Assembly: GCA_026708525.1 (NCBI GenBank)
Contig: JAPOUS010000142.1
Coordinates: 1 to 44,318, forward strand
Length of the DNA: 44,318 nt
From: Cellvibrionales bacterium
GTDB taxonomy: Bacteria; Pseudomonadota; Gammaproteobacteria; Pseudomonadales; DT-91
Direction of reading: 5' to 3'
The notes below the pieces were generated by a model. That model was given only the letters and a program-made list of their open reading frames with translations, ran no database searches and was not told the origin of the DNA. Positions 19,640-30,397 of the stretch are shown here, piece after piece (position 1 is the first letter of the stretch; the number at the start of each line of letters is the position of its first letter). Position numbers and translations under genes: made by a program.

Positions 19640-20830
19640 ATGAATGTATTAATTTGCCACAATGCTTACCAAATTTATGGCGGTGAAGATCATGTGGTTG
19701 CCGCAGAAATAGCCTTGTTAGAGCAAAATGGCCATCAAGTGACACTATGGCGTGTCACTAATGATGATATCAAAGGCCCACTGGGTAAGATCAACGCAGG
19801 TTTACGTGCAGCTTACAGCCAGAAAGCAAAACAGACGCTCAAGGCGTTGATCGAAGCGCATACGCCTGAGATTGTGCATGTGCATAATTTTTTCCCCTTG
19901 ATGTCTCCGTCAGTTTTTGATGCTTGTCAGGAGATGGGTGTGCCAGTTATTCAAACCTTGCATAATTTCCGTTTTTTTTGTGCTAAAGGCACACTTAATC
20001 GTGACGGTAAATTTTGTGAAAAATGTTTACATCACTCGCCTTATCAGGCTGTGAAGCATGGGTGCTATCGAGGCTCAAAACTCCAAACGATACCTGTTGC
20101 GCACATGATAGATAAGCATAGGCGCGCAAGAACTTTTATTGAAAAAGTCGATCGGTTTATTGCGCTAACCGAATTTTCCAAATCTAAATTTCTTGAATAC
20201 GGCATTCCTTCGAAAAAAATCGCTATCAAGCCCAATTTTTTACATTGCCAGAATAAGGGCTTGCCCTTGTCAATGCGTGATATTCCAGTCGTATATGTGG
20301 GTAGGTTGAGTGAAGAGAAAGGCATCGATACCCTGATTAAGATGGCTGATAAATTAGCATACCCAATAACAGTGATTGGCGAAGGGCCATTGCAGTCGGC
20401 GGTGATGTCGAATAACAATATCCGCTACCTTGGCGCATTGGCACATGATGAGGTGATGGATAGCGTTGGTCGGTCGCGAGTGTTAGTGCTTCCGTCTGTG
20501 TGCCCTGAAAGCGGCTTGGCTTTGTCGGTTAAAGAAGCCATGATGCAGGGAACATCAGTGGTAGTTAGCGATATTGGCTCGTTAGGTGAAAAAGTGGCGC
20601 ATAAGGTGAATGGCTTGAAAGCTCCTGTCAATGATGTGGATGCATTTGTCGAGCAGGTTTCTTTACTCATGGAAGACGATCACCTATGGCAAGCTATCAG
20701 TACCAAGGCTGTTCAGTTTGCGCAAGACAACTACACCCCAGCAAGCAATATTGATCAGCTGCTTAACATCTACCAAGATGTTATTGCGCAGTACCCGGCG
20801 AACCAAGGAGAATGTCATGCGAAAACGTAG
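19640..20830 (+). CDS. Glycosyltransferase family 4
   Basis: N-terminal NVLICHNAYQIYGGEDHVVAAE; VYVGRLSEEKGIDTLIKMAD; LPSVCPESGLALSVKEAMMQGTSVVVSDIG. Confidence 0.92.
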   Translation: MNVLICHNAYQIYGGEDHVVAAEIALLEQNGHQVTLWRVTNDDIKGPLGKINAGLRAAYSQKAKQTLKALIEAHTPEIVHVHNFFPLMSPSVFDACQEMGVPVIQTLHNFRFFCAKGTLNRDGKFCEKCLHHSPYQAVKHGCYRGSKLQTIPVAHMIDKHRRARTFIEKVDRFIALTEFSKSKFLEYGIPSKKIAIKPNFLHCQNKGLPLSMRDIPVVYVGRLSEEKGIDTLIKMADKLAYPITVIGEGPLQSAVMSNNNIRYLGALAHDEVMDSVGRSRVLVLPSVCPESGLALSVKEAMMQGTSVVVSDIGSLGEKVAHKVNGLKAPVNDVDAFVEQVSLLMEDDHLWQAISTKAVQFAQDNYTPASNIDQLLNIYQDVIAQYPANQGECHAKT

Positions 20831-21572
20831 CGCTGTATTGGCGATGCAAGTGGATCAACTCAGCATGCGGTCTTTTCTGGGTCGGGTGGCTGAGTGGTCT
20901 AACGATAAAGTTGGGCGTTATGTGTGTGTCTCTAATGTGCATATGTGCATTGAATGCGTAAACGATGAAAGATTTCAAACCATTGTGAATGATGCTGATA
21001 CGGTTGTGGCCGATGGGCGGCCAATTTTTTTGGCGCAAAAGTTATTCGGGGCAAAAAATATCGAGCAGCTCCGCGGTTACGATATTACCTTGGCACTCTG
21101 CGAGTTAGCTGAACAAAAAGGCTTAACCGTTGGGTTTTATGGCTCAACGGAAAATGTGCTAGATAGCTTGCAACAGGCGCTCAAGTTACGATATCCATCG
21201 CTTAAGCAAGTCTATGCCTGCTCGCCACCCTTTCGTGAATTGTCGAATGCTGAAATAAAAGCCATACAGCGAGATATGAACGAATCAGGTTGTGATTTGT
21301 TATTTGTAGGCCTTGGTTGCCCCAAACAAGAGCGGTGGATGAGCGAGAATAAAGAGGCACTTAACTGCACGCTTTTGGGTGTAGGTGCCGTTTTTGACTT
21401 TTTGGCTGGAAATAAAGATCATGCGCCTAGGTGGCTGCAACAACTAGGGCTTGAGTGGTTATTTCGACTGGTATCAGAGCCAAAACGCCTTTGGCGACGG
21501 TATTTAACAACTAACCCAAAATTTCTCGCCTTGTTGGCAGGGCAGTTAATTAAACAATCATTAAGGCGCTAA
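20817..21572 (+). CDS. WecG/TagA/CpsF family glycosyltransferase (GT26)
   Basis: VADGRPIFLAQKLFGAKNIEQLRGYDI, VGFYGSTENVLDSL, LLFVGLGCPKQERWM, LLGVGAVFDFLAG; ORF open from 20631 but ATG at 20817 (overlapping the GT4 stop) is the likely start. Confidence 0.92.
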   Translation: MRKRSAVLAMQVDQLSMRSFLGRVAEWSNDKVGRYVCVSNVHMCIECVNDERFQTIVNDADTVVADGRPIFLAQKLFGAKNIEQLRGYDITLALCELAEQKGLTVGFYGSTENVLDSLQQALKLRYPSLKQVYACSPPFRELSNAEIKAIQRDMNESGCDLLFVGLGCPKQERWMSENKEALNCTLLGVGAVFDFLAGNKDHAPRWLQQLGLEWLFRLVSEPKRLWRRYLTTNPKFLALLAGQLIKQSLRR

Positions 21573-22706
21573 ATGAAAAAAGTCGCATTAATTACCGGTA
21601 TCACTGGGCAGGATGGATCATACCTTGCAGAGTTTTTGTTAGAAAAAGGCTATGAAGTGCATGGTATTAAACGTCGTGCATCCTCCTTTAATACTGAGCG
21701 GATTGATCATATCTATCAAGATTTGCATGAACCTGATATCCGTATGACGCTGCACTATGGTGACTTAAGTGATACCTCTAATCTTGTTCGAATAATTAAA
21801 GATATCGAGCCTGATGAAATTTATAACCTGGCTGCGCAAAGCCATGTGGCGGTTAGCTTTGAGTCTCCTGAATACACAGCAGATATAGATGCGATTGGTA
21901 CATTGCGTTTACTTGAGGCCATCCGTTTATTGGGCTTTGAGAAAAAAACCCGCTTTTATCAAGCCTCGACATCTGAGCTTTATGGCTTAGTGCAAGAAGT
22001 ACCCCAAAAAGAAACCACACCGTTTTATCCCCGTTCGCCTTATGGTGTTGCGAAACTTTATGCGTATTGGATTTGTATAAATTATCGTGAAGCCTATGGT
22101 ATCTATGCGTGCAACGGTATTTTATTTAACCATGAGTCACCCAGGCGAGGAGAGACCTTTGTGACGCGTAAGATTACACGTGGGGCGGCGAATGTGGCGT
22201 TAGGTATCGATGATTGCTTATACATGGGTAATTTAGATGCCAAACGTGATTGGGGGCATGCCAAAGATTATGTCGAAGCGCAGTGGTTGATGTTACAACA
22301 AAGTCAGCCGCAGGATTTTGTCATCGCCACGGGCGAGCAGCGTAGTGTCCGCGAGTTTTTAGAATTATCCTTTGCGGCTGTTGGCGTCAGTTTGCGGTTT
22401 GAAGGTGAAGGTATTGATGAGGTGGGTATTGTTGAAAGTGTTGCGCCATCTGAAAATGTCAGCCTTGATGAGCAAAGGCTTCAAGTCGGTCAGCAGGTTG
22501 TTAAAATTGATCCGCGCTATTATCGCCCAGCTGAGGTCGACAGCTTATTAGGTGATCCAGCTAAAGCCAAGCGTGAACTGGGTTGGTCGCCTAAAATACC
22601 TTTACAGGCAATGATTGATGAAATGATCGCTTACGATGTTGATCAAGCCAAACGACATTTGATCCTCGAGAAAGAAGGATTTCAGGTTAGCACAGTAAAG
22701 GAATAG
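21573..22706 (+). CDS. gmd: GDP-mannose 4,6-dehydratase
   Basis: [83 protein letters not shown]. Confidence 0.97.
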   Translation: MKKVALITGITGQDGSYLAEFLLEKGYEVHGIKRRASSFNTERIDHIYQDLHEPDIRMTLHYGDLSDTSNLVRIIKDIEPDEIYNLAAQSHVAVSFESPEYTADIDAIGTLRLLEAIRLLGFEKKTRFYQASTSELYGLVQEVPQKETTPFYPRSPYGVAKLYAYWICINYREAYGIYACNGILFNHESPRRGETFVTRKITRGAANVALGIDDCLYMGNLDAKRDWGHAKDYVEAQWLMLQQSQPQDFVIATGEQRSVREFLELSFAAVGVSLRFEGEGIDEVGIVESVAPSENVSLDEQRLQVGQQVVKIDPRYYRPAEVDSLLGDPAKAKRELGWSPKIPLQAMIDEMIAYDVDQAKRHLILEKEGFQVSTVKE

Positions 22707-22722
22707 AGGGTATTGGAAGACG

Positions 22723-23688
22723 ATGAATAACGATAAGAAAATTTTTATTGCAGGTCACCGAGGGATGGTGGGTTCTGCGATTGAAAGGCGATTAACATTC
22801 TCAGGTTTTACAAACCTCTTGACGGCTACGCGCGATGAGCTGGATTTAACCAATCAGCAAAGTGTGGCTGACTGGATGGCAGCAAATAAGCCTGATGTGG
22901 TGATTATCGCAGCAGCAAAAGTAGGGGGTATCCATGCCAATAATACGTACCCTGCGCAATTTATTTATGAAAACCTGATGATTGAATCGCACCTGATTCA
23001 TGAAGCTTATGTGCAAGGGTGTGAGCAGCTCATTTTATTAGGCAGTTCCTGTATTTATCCCAAATTTGCCAAGCAGCCAATGAGTGAATCTGAATTGCTA
23101 CAGGGTAGTTTGGAGCCCACGAATGAGCCTTATGCAGTGGCGAAGATTGCCGGTATTAAATTGTGTGAATCCTATAATCGTCAATATGGTTGTGATTTCC
23201 GCTCGTTAATGCCCACGAATCTTTATGGTCCACATGATAACTACCACCCGGATAACTCGCATGTGATTCCAGCCATGTTGCAGCGCTTTCATGAGGCAAA
23301 GCTGGGTGGAGATGCATCTGTAACCGTATGGGGAACAGGGACACCTAAACGTGAATTTTTGTATGTGGATGATTTAGCCGCAGCCTGTGAGCATTTAATG
23401 CGGACAGAGAAAGACACATTACATCAGTATGTTCAGCCTATGCAGGGCCATATTAATGTGGGAACAGGTCAAGATGTGACAATTCGTGAGTTGGCTGAAA
23501 CAATCAAAGCCGTGGTAGGTTTTGAAGGGGAATTAGTTTTTGATACGGATAAGCCTGACGGAACGCCTCGAAAACTATTGGATGTGTCGTTAATTCACTC
23601 GTTGGGGTGGCAGGCAGAGACATCACTCAACCAAGGTTTGGCAAAAGCTTACCAGTGGTTTTTGGAAAATGATGTAAGAAAAAAATAA
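22723..23688 (+). CDS. fcl: GDP-L-fucose synthase
   Basis: [70 protein letters not shown]; directly after gmd. Confidence 0.97.
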   Translation: MNNDKKIFIAGHRGMVGSAIERRLTFSGFTNLLTATRDELDLTNQQSVADWMAANKPDVVIIAAAKVGGIHANNTYPAQFIYENLMIESHLIHEAYVQGCEQLILLGSSCIYPKFAKQPMSESELLQGSLEPTNEPYAVAKIAGIKLCESYNRQYGCDFRSLMPTNLYGPHDNYHPDNSHVIPAMLQRFHEAKLGGDASVTVWGTGTPKREFLYVDDLAAACEHLMRTEKDTLHQYVQPMQGHINVGTGQDVTIRELAETIKAVVGFEGELVFDTDKPDGTPRKLLDVSLIHSLGWQAETSLNQGLAKAYQWFLENDVRKK

Positions 23689-23736
23689 GTTGATGTAAAA
23701 AAACATCGGAAGCAATAATAACAATCAAGGCAACAA

Positions 23737-25128
23737 GTGACACAAACAGGATTCATCAGAAGCCATCAATGGCTGGTTAGTCTTTGTCAGAGGCTGTTAG
23801 ATCAAGGCATTATATTTTTTGCTTTGATGTTGGCTATTCTGTTTAGAGATTTGCCGGTCAATCTAGGTGATAGAGGGTATTTGTTAGCCGCTATTTTAGC
23901 GGGTAGCTGCTTCTATGTGTTTGCTATTCATCTAAAGCTTTACCAATCCTATCGAACCGTCAGCCTTGCAACACCTGTGGGGGTATTATTGCAAATCTGG
24001 TTTTTAACCGTTGTTACCTTAGTAATGCTATCTTTTGCATTAAAATCCACTGCTTATTTTTCTCGTATTGTTATGGGTTCGTGGTTGATCATCACGCCGT
24101 CGCTAATGATTCTCTCCCGGTTGATTGTTCGCGAATGTTTAAAACGCTTGCGTGTAGATGGTAGAAACTCGAGAAAATTGGTTGTGGTTGGCTGGAGCGA
24201 ACGGGCAGCGCTCTTGATTGATGAAATTAATCGAAACCCTTGGATGGGGTATACGGTCGAAGGTTGTTTTGATGATAAACCACCAGAGACGGAAGTAACC
24301 TATCTTGGTGGTTTGGAGACGTTGGTTGACAAGGCACGGAACAATACCTATGACGCGATTTATATCGCACTGCCAATGGAGTCTTCTGAAGCGATTCGAA
24401 GCTTAATCAAAAAGCTCAGTAATAGCTCGACGCCAGTCTACTATTTGCCGGATTTATTTGTCAGTCATCTTATGGGAGGCAAAATTTCTTATGTGGGCGA
24501 TATGCCTGCGGTAAGTATTTATAGTCATCCCTATGAGGCAGGGGGGGCTATTGTAAAGCGGTTAGAAGATGTGGTGTTGTCCAGTCTGATTTTATTTCTG
24601 ATAAGTCCTTTAATGTTGATCATTGCGCTATTGATTAAGCTGACATCCAAAGGCCCCGTTATCTTTAAGCAGCAACGTTATGGCTTGGCGGGTGAGTCTA
24701 TCCAAGTTTATAAATTTCGTACAATGGTTGTGCACCAAGATAAGCAGGTAGCGCAAGCAACTAGAGATGATACTCGGATTACGCCTTTAGGTCGTTTCTT
24801 ACGAAAAACCTCATTAGATGAGTTGCCGCAATTTATTAACGTGTTACAGGGGCGCATGAGCGTTGTGGGTCCAAGGCCTCATGCTATTGTGCATAATGAA
24901 TATTATCGGGAGGCTATCGAAGGCTATATGCTAAGGCATTTGGTTAAGCCGGGTATTACAGGCTGGGCACAAGTCAATGGGTGGCGAGGCGAGACAGATA
25001 CCTTAGATAAAATGCAGCATCGAATTGATTATGACCTCTATTATCTGAATCATTGGTCAGTGAGCTTTGATATAAAAATTATCTTGATGACGATTTTTAA
25101 AGGCTTTGCTGGTAAAAACGTGTATTAG
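23737..25128 (+). CDS. Undecaprenyl-phosphate sugar-1-phosphate transferase (WcaJ-like)
   Basis: N-terminal TM segments, CoA-binding-like domain, C-terminal KFRTMV...DELPQFINVLQGRMSVVGPRPHAIVHNEYY...VKPGITGWAQVNGWRGET; GTG start. Confidence 0.93.
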   Translation: MTQTGFIRSHQWLVSLCQRLLDQGIIFFALMLAILFRDLPVNLGDRGYLLAAILAGSCFYVFAIHLKLYQSYRTVSLATPVGVLLQIWFLTVVTLVMLSFALKSTAYFSRIVMGSWLIITPSLMILSRLIVRECLKRLRVDGRNSRKLVVVGWSERAALLIDEINRNPWMGYTVEGCFDDKPPETEVTYLGGLETLVDKARNNTYDAIYIALPMESSEAIRSLIKKLSNSSTPVYYLPDLFVSHLMGGKISYVGDMPAVSIYSHPYEAGGAIVKRLEDVVLSSLILFLISPLMLIIALLIKLTSKGPVIFKQQRYGLAGESIQVYKFRTMVVHQDKQVAQATRDDTRITPLGRFLRKTSLDELPQFINVLQGRMSVVGPRPHAIVHNEYYREAIEGYMLRHLVKPGITGWAQVNGWRGETDTLDKMQHRIDYDLYYLNHWSVSFDIKIILMTIFKGFAGKNVY

Positions 25129-25231
25129 TTTTTCCGTATTTATCAAGCCTTTCTCTTTGTTCTCTCTCATAGAATAATAAATAAATTTTTATCATAAATA
25201 CAATTATTCAAGCGATAGCTGATAACTTGGG

Positions 25232-25363
25232 ATGGCGATGATGAACGCTATCGTGTTGGCATTTATACGACAGAGAAGACAACATATTGAAAAAGAAGCT
25301 ATCGACGATAATGATATCAAAGAAATGATTGGCTGGCTGAACAAAAATGGTATGGAGGTTTAG
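25232..25363 (+). CDS. Possible 43-aa small ORF, may be spurious or a gene remnant
   Basis: MAMMNAIVLAFIRQRRQHIEKEAIDDNDIKEMIGWLNKNGMEV*; in the gap after the wcaJ-like gene. Confidence 0.2.
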   Translation: MAMMNAIVLAFIRQRRQHIEKEAIDDNDIKEMIGWLNKNGMEV

Positions 25364-25376
25364 CAGGAAATTAATA

Positions 25377-25410
25377 CCTATAGAGTGCTGTTATAAGTGC
25401 ACTCTATAGG
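25377..25410. terminator. Hairpin between convergent wcaJ-like gene and manB
   Basis: CCTATAGAGTGC-TGTTATAAGT-GCACTCTATAGG perfect 12-bp stem; no clear T tract, so function uncertain. Confidence 0.55.
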
Positions 25411-25435
25411 GGAGGATGATTTGTGTAGGCCAAGG

Positions 25436-26794
25436 TTAGCTGCGAAGAAGCGCTAAAATCTCTTGGGTTTTTTCTTGCATCAAAGCAATATCGCCTTTGC
25501 TCTCAACATTTAAGCGAACTACAGGCTCTGTGTTCGAGGAGCGAAGGTTAAAACGCCATGTGTCAAATTCAAAGCTGATTCCATCAGTTTCATCAATGCC
25601 GGTTGCTTGTGCTTGATACGCTTGTTTAACCTTTTCAATGGCCGCGTTGGCATCATCAAGTTTACTGTTAATTTCTCCGCTGCAAGGGTACGCCTGCACT
25701 CGCTCACTAATTAACGTTGATAATGGTTTGCCTGTGGTTGAAATGAGTTCGGCCACTAATAACCAAGGGATCATGCCGCTATCACAGTAGGCAAAATCAC
25801 GGAAGTAGTGGTGTGCGCTCATTTCACCGCCATAAATGGCATTTTCTTGACGCATGCGTTCTTTTATAAAAGCATGGCCGGTTTTACTTTGAATCGCCTT
25901 GCCGCCGGCTTGTTCGACAATATCAATGGTGTTCCATGTTAAACGAGGGTCATGGATGATTGAGGTGCCAGGCGTTTTTTGTAAAAAGGCTTGTGCGAGT
26001 AGCCCCACGATATAATAACCTTCGACGAATTCACCGTTTTCATCAAATAAAAAGCAGCGGTCAAAGTCACCATCCCATGCAATACCAAAGTCAGCATTGT
26101 GTTTGATGACAGCATCTTTTGTAACTTCTCGGTTTTCAACCAGTAAAGGGTTAGGGACGCCATTAGGGAAGTTGCCATCTGGGTCATGATGGACTTTGAT
26201 AAATTCAATTTGGGGTAATAATGGCTCAAGTAAATCAATGACGGTGCCTGCGCCACCATTGCCCGCGTTGACGACTAATTTCATTGGCTTAAGTGTTGGC
26301 GCGTCAATGTATTCCAGCAGATGCTCAGGGTAATCTTTGGACGTATCTAAGTCGTGCAGGGTGCCGCGTTGATCTTCGGGTAGTGCAACAAAGGCATTTT
26401 GCTCTGCTGCCGCTTGAATATCAAAAAGGCCTGTATCACCACTGATTGGCTTTGAGTCCTCTCGTACAAATTTCATGCCGTTATAATCTTTAGGGTTATG
26501 GCTAGCTGTCACGGCAATGCCGCCGTCCATTTGATAATGTTTGGTTGCAAAATAAATTTGCTCAGTACCACTTAAGCCGATGTTGTAGACATCAACACCT
26601 TGATCCATTAATCCTTCAGCCACTTTCTGACAAAAGCTCGGGCTAGTTAGTCGAATATCAAACCCTACGACCACTTTTTTGGGTTTTATAACCTGCGCAA
26701 AGGCTGCGCCAATGCGGTAAGCAATATCTTCGTTGATTTGATCCGGGATGCGCCCGCGTACATCGTAGGCTTTAAAGCAGGTCAGTTTTGTCAT
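25436..26794 (-). CDS. manB: Phosphomannomutase (ManB/CpsG type)
   Basis: [75 protein letters not shown]. Confidence 0.93.
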   Translation of the reverse strand: MTKLTCFKAYDVRGRIPDQINEDIAYRIGAAFAQVIKPKKVVVGFDIRLTSPSFCQKVAEGLMDQGVDVYNIGLSGTEQIYFATKHYQMDGGIAVTASHNPKDYNGMKFVREDSKPISGDTGLFDIQAAAEQNAFVALPEDQRGTLHDLDTSKDYPEHLLEYIDAPTLKPMKLVVNAGNGGAGTVIDLLEPLLPQIEFIKVHHDPDGNFPNGVPNPLLVENREVTKDAVIKHNADFGIAWDGDFDRCFLFDENGEFVEGYYIVGLLAQAFLQKTPGTSIIHDPRLTWNTIDIVEQAGGKAIQSKTGHAFIKERMRQENAIYGGEMSAHHYFRDFAYCDSGMIPWLLVAELISTTGKPLSTLISERVQAYPCSGEINSKLDDANAAIEKVKQAYQAQATGIDETDGISFEFDTWRFNLRSSNTEPVVRLNVESKGDIALMQEKTQEILALLRS

Positions 26795-26861
26795 AAGTAT
26801 TTTGGCCGTTAGCCATTTCCCTTTTAAAATCTGTGACAGTGATGGCTACAAATTTAGCAGA

Positions 26862-27692
26862 TTATTTAGCGTTATAGATATTTTCATAGCAGAAATTGGT
26901 GGCTTCAACGAACCCGTCAACACTTCCACAATCAAAGCGCTTGCCTTGGAATTTGTATCCAAGCACTAGGCCTCGTTCCGCTTGTTTTAATAAAGCGTCG
27001 GTAATTTGAATTTCCCCGTTTTTGCCGGGCTGGGTGTCTTTTAATATGTTAAAAATATCAGGGGTTAAGATGTAACGGCCGATAATGGCAAGATTTGAGG
27101 GTGCATCTTCCTGTTTGGGTTTTTCGACCATGCTGTCAATGCGGTACAAGCCATCTTTCATCGCATCACCTTTGATAACGCCGTATTTGTGTACTTGGTC
27201 TTCAGGGACTTCCATGATGGCAACGATAGAGCAGCGGAATTGTTCATATAGCTTGACCATTTGTGACATGATGCCATCACCTGATTGGTTGATGCATAAG
27301 TCATCCGATAAAATGACGCCAAACGGATTGTCGCCGATCATATTTTCGCCAGTGAGAATGGCATGACCTAACCCTTTCATTTCGCGTTGGCGAGTAAATG
27401 AAAAACACCCTTGATCGAGTACGTTACGAATAGAGGCTAAGTAATCTTCTTTGCCTGTGCCTTGAATTTGATGTTCAAGTTCATAGCTAATGTCAAAGTG
27501 GTCAGCTATGGCACGTTTACCACGTCCAGTAATAAAGGAAATATCTTGCATCCCAGCTTCAATGGCTTCTTCAACACCGTATTGAACCAAAGGCTTATTA
27601 ACCACAGGCAACATTTCTTTGGGCATTGATTTTGTTGCGGGAAGAAAACGGGTGCCGTAGCCTGCGACAGGGAATAAACACTTGTTTACCAT
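26862..27692 (-). CDS. galU: UTP--glucose-1-phosphate uridylyltransferase
   Basis: CLFPVAGYGTRFLPATKSMPKEMLPVVNKPLVQYGVEEAIEAG, VEKPKQEDAPSNLAIIGRYILTPDIF. Confidence 0.96.
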   Translation of the reverse strand: MVNKCLFPVAGYGTRFLPATKSMPKEMLPVVNKPLVQYGVEEAIEAGMQDISFITGRGKRAIADHFDISYELEHQIQGTGKEDYLASIRNVLDQGCFSFTRQREMKGLGHAILTGENMIGDNPFGVILSDDLCINQSGDGIMSQMVKLYEQFRCSIVAIMEVPEDQVHKYGVIKGDAMKDGLYRIDSMVEKPKQEDAPSNLAIIGRYILTPDIFNILKDTQPGKNGEIQITDALLKQAERGLVLGYKFQGKRFDCGSVDGFVEATNFCYENIYNAK

Positions 27693-27915
27693 GGGAGTAC
27701 CTTGTAGAAAAATCTTTTTTTTTAAAAAACCACACTTTATGGGATGGGGCCGGTAAGTTCAAGCCTTTTCAGCGATTTGCAGCGCGTGATCAGAGAGAGT
27801 TTTTGATTCGTCTTGGGTTTTATATTTTCGATCCTTTTCCCCTCTATAGAAAAAGCCGCCTAAAAAGTGGTACTATGCGCGCCTTGCTTAAATTTACGGA
27901 TGTTCGTTAAGCCTT

Positions 27916-28443
27916 ATGACTGATTCCTTCACGCATAAAAATTCCTTTGATAAGTCTGAGCTTATCGCTTGTGGTCACGGTGAATTATTTGGGCCAGGTA
28001 ATGCACAATTGCCGGTTGATAATATGCTAATGGTTGATCGTATCGTCAACATAAGTACCAGCGGCGGTTTGCACAATAAAGGTGAAATCATTGCGGAGTT
28101 GGATATCAATCCAAACCTGTGGTTTTTTGATTGCCATTTTCCGGGCGATCCTGTGATGCCGGGCTGCTTAGGCCTTGATGCCATGTGGCAATTACTGGGC
28201 TTTTTCCTTGGTTGGAAGGGCAATCCGGGTAAAGGTCGCGCACTTGGTGCAGGTGAAATTAAGTTCACCGGTCAGATTTTGCCGACCGCAAAACAGGTGA
28301 CTTACCATATTCATATTAAACGCTTGATTGAGCGACGCTTAGTCATGGGGATCGCTGATGGTGAAGTGATTTGTGATGGCGAGCCCATTTATAGCGCAAA
28401 AGATTTGAAAGTAGGGCTATTTAAGCCAGACGATAAGGGTTAA
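27916..28443 (+). CDS. fabA: 3-hydroxyacyl-[ACP] dehydratase/isomerase
   Basis: [49 protein letters not shown]; upstream of fabB. Confidence 0.97.
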   Translation: MTDSFTHKNSFDKSELIACGHGELFGPGNAQLPVDNMLMVDRIVNISTSGGLHNKGEIIAELDINPNLWFFDCHFPGDPVMPGCLGLDAMWQLLGFFLGWKGNPGKGRALGAGEIKFTGQILPTAKQVTYHIHIKRLIERRLVMGIADGEVICDGEPIYSAKDLKVGLFKPDDKG

Positions 28444-28492
28444 GGAGATCAAGGACGATGATGTTGATTGAAAAAGCACAAAGAGGTTTATT

Positions 28493-29710
28493 ATGAGACG
28501 CGTGGTAGTCACAGGTCTTGGTATTGTGTCGAGTATCGGTAACGATGCGGCCGAAGTGGTGTCTTCATTAAAAAATGGCAAATCGGGTATTAAATTCCAA
28601 GAAGCCTATAAAGAAGTGGGCATGCGCAGCCATTTAGCGGGGAGTGTGGCGATTGATCTGCCAAGCCTGATTGATCGAAAAATTTTACGTTTTATGGGCG
28701 ATGCGGCAGCGTTTTCTTATGTTGCTTTAGACCAAGCAGTGAAAGATAGCGGCTTGTCTGAGAGCCAAGTGTCAAATGTTCGTACCGGTTTGATCATGGG
28801 GTCAGGTGGTGCTTCGTCAGCGAATCAAGTTGAAGCGGTAGATATTCTGCGTGAAAAAGGCATTCGTCGTGTTGGGCCTTATCGTGTGACTCAAACCATG
28901 GGCAGTACCATTTCTGCCTGCTTGGCAACGCCATTTAAAATTAAAGGGGTTAACTATTCGATCTCTTCTGCCTGTGCAACCAGCGCGCATTGTATTGGCA
29001 ATGCGATGGAACAAATTCAAATGGGTAAGCAGGATGTGGTTTTTGCCGGTGGCGGTGAAGAGGAGCATTGGAGCTTATCCTGTTTGTTTGACGCGATGGG
29101 TGCGTTATCAACCAAATACAATGAAACACCGGACAAAGCCTCTCGTGCGTATGACAAAGATCGCGATGGTTTTGTTATTGCGGGTGGTGCAGGGGCTTTA
29201 GTGCTAGAGGAATTAGAACATGCCAAAGCACGTGGTGCGAAAATCTATGCCGAGTTAACCGGTTACGCAGCGACCAGTGATGGCTATGATATGGTTGCTC
29301 CAAGCGGTGAAGGTGCGGTTCGCTGCATGAAGCTTGCGTTAGGTCAGGTGGCAGGTCCTGTGGATTACATTAATGCGCACGGTACAAGTACCCCGGCAGG
29401 TGATATCCCAGAATTAAAAGCCATGAAAGAAGTCTTTGGTAATGAGCTACCTAATATTAGTTCGACTAAATCATTAACTGGCCATTGTTTAGGTGGTGCA
29501 GGTGTGCATGAGGCGATCTATTCCCTGCTGATGATGCAAGAGGATTTTGTTGCAGCATCTGCGAATATTGAAACGCTAGACCCTGAAGCGGAGGGGATGC
29601 CGATTGCTCGTGAGCGTATTGATGCAGCTGGGCTTAATCGCGTGATGTCTAACAGCTTTGGCTTTGGTGGGACTAACACGTCATTGATATTTGATCGATA
29701 TAAAGCCTAA
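28493..29710 (+). CDS. fabB: Beta-ketoacyl-ACP synthase I
   Basis: [16 protein letters not shown] active-site Cys, [31 protein letters not shown]. Confidence 0.97.
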   Translation: MRRVVVTGLGIVSSIGNDAAEVVSSLKNGKSGIKFQEAYKEVGMRSHLAGSVAIDLPSLIDRKILRFMGDAAAFSYVALDQAVKDSGLSESQVSNVRTGLIMGSGGASSANQVEAVDILREKGIRRVGPYRVTQTMGSTISACLATPFKIKGVNYSISSACATSAHCIGNAMEQIQMGKQDVVFAGGGEEEHWSLSCLFDAMGALSTKYNETPDKASRAYDKDRDGFVIAGGAGALVLEELEHAKARGAKIYAELTGYAATSDGYDMVAPSGEGAVRCMKLALGQVAGPVDYINAHGTSTPAGDIPELKAMKEVFGNELPNISSTKSLTGHCLGGAGVHEAIYSLLMMQEDFVAASANIETLDPEAEGMPIARERIDAAGLNRVMSNSFGFGGTNTSLIFDRYKA

Positions 29711-29730
29711 GCGTCATTTCGTTGCCTCTT

Positions 29731-29754
29731 GTTTCCACGCTTTTGCGTGGGAAC
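29731..29754. repeat. Short palindromic (REP-like) element between convergent fabB and tag
   Basis: GTTTCCACGC-TTTT-GCGTGGGAAC; core matches the TCCCAYGC...GCGTGGG palindrome at 42716. Confidence 0.65.
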
Positions 29755-29756
29755 AC

Positions 29757-30368
29757 TCATGAAGGTCTTTTAAACCCTTTCCTAGCCTTATCGACGACTT
29801 CTCTAAATGCACAGTCTTTTGCATGGTCGTTAATTAACCCCATTGCCTGCATAAATGAATAAATGGTTGTCGGCCCGACAAATTTCCACCCCTGCTTTTT
29901 AAGTTGTTTTGAGATGTCTTTGGAAAGTTCTGATACAGAGAGGCTCATTGGCTCTGGTTGTTTTTTTTCATCTGGTTCAAAGCGCCAAAAATAGTTAGCC
30001 AGAGAGCCTTCTTCCTTGATCAAGGCTTGTGCGCATTTGGCATTGTTGATGACAGCTTCTATTTTGCCTCGATGTCTAACAATCCCTGCATTTTGCAACA
30101 AGCGTTCGACGTCTTTATCCGTATACTTGGCGACTTTGTCGATTTGGAAGTTATCGAAGGCGGCTCGAAAATTTTCTCGTTTTTTAAGGATGGTTAACCA
30201 GCTTAATCCTGCTTGAAATCCTTCTAAGCAGAGCTTTTCAAATAGCCTCCGATCATCATCTACAGGGTAGCCCCATTCGGTATCATGGTAATGCGTGTAT
30301 TGTTCGGTTTCATGGCACCAAAAACAGCGCAGTTTGCCATCTTGGCCTGAGATACTCGGCTTCATCAT
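29757..30368 (-). CDS. tag: DNA-3-methyladenine glycosylase I
   Basis: RCFWCHETEQYTHYHDTEWGYPVDDDRRLFEKLCLEGFQAGLSWLTILKKRENFR, NAGIVRHRGKIEAVINNA, FVGPTTIYSFMQAMGLINDHAKDC. Confidence 0.96.
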   Translation of the reverse strand: MMKPSISGQDGKLRCFWCHETEQYTHYHDTEWGYPVDDDRRLFEKLCLEGFQAGLSWLTILKKRENFRAAFDNFQIDKVAKYTDKDVERLLQNAGIVRHRGKIEAVINNAKCAQALIKEEGSLANYFWRFEPDEKKQPEPMSLSVSELSKDISKQLKKQGWKFVGPTTIYSFMQAMGLINDHAKDCAFREVVDKARKGFKRPS

Positions 30369-30397
30369 TTTCCTTATTATTGCGGTGCTGAGTAGGT

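Noticed and set aside
20065-20418. 117-aa minus-strand ORF
   Set aside because: Antisense to the GT4 gene, no recognisable domain.
19640-25128. Genomic island or phage-defence locus
   Set aside because: All genes are recognisable polysaccharide enzymes; no integrase, tRNA, direct repeats or defence-type domains seen.
27626-27910. 94-aa + strand ORF ending just before fabA
   Set aside because: Starts antisense inside galU and runs through the galU-fabA intergenic promoter region; no motif, probably chance.
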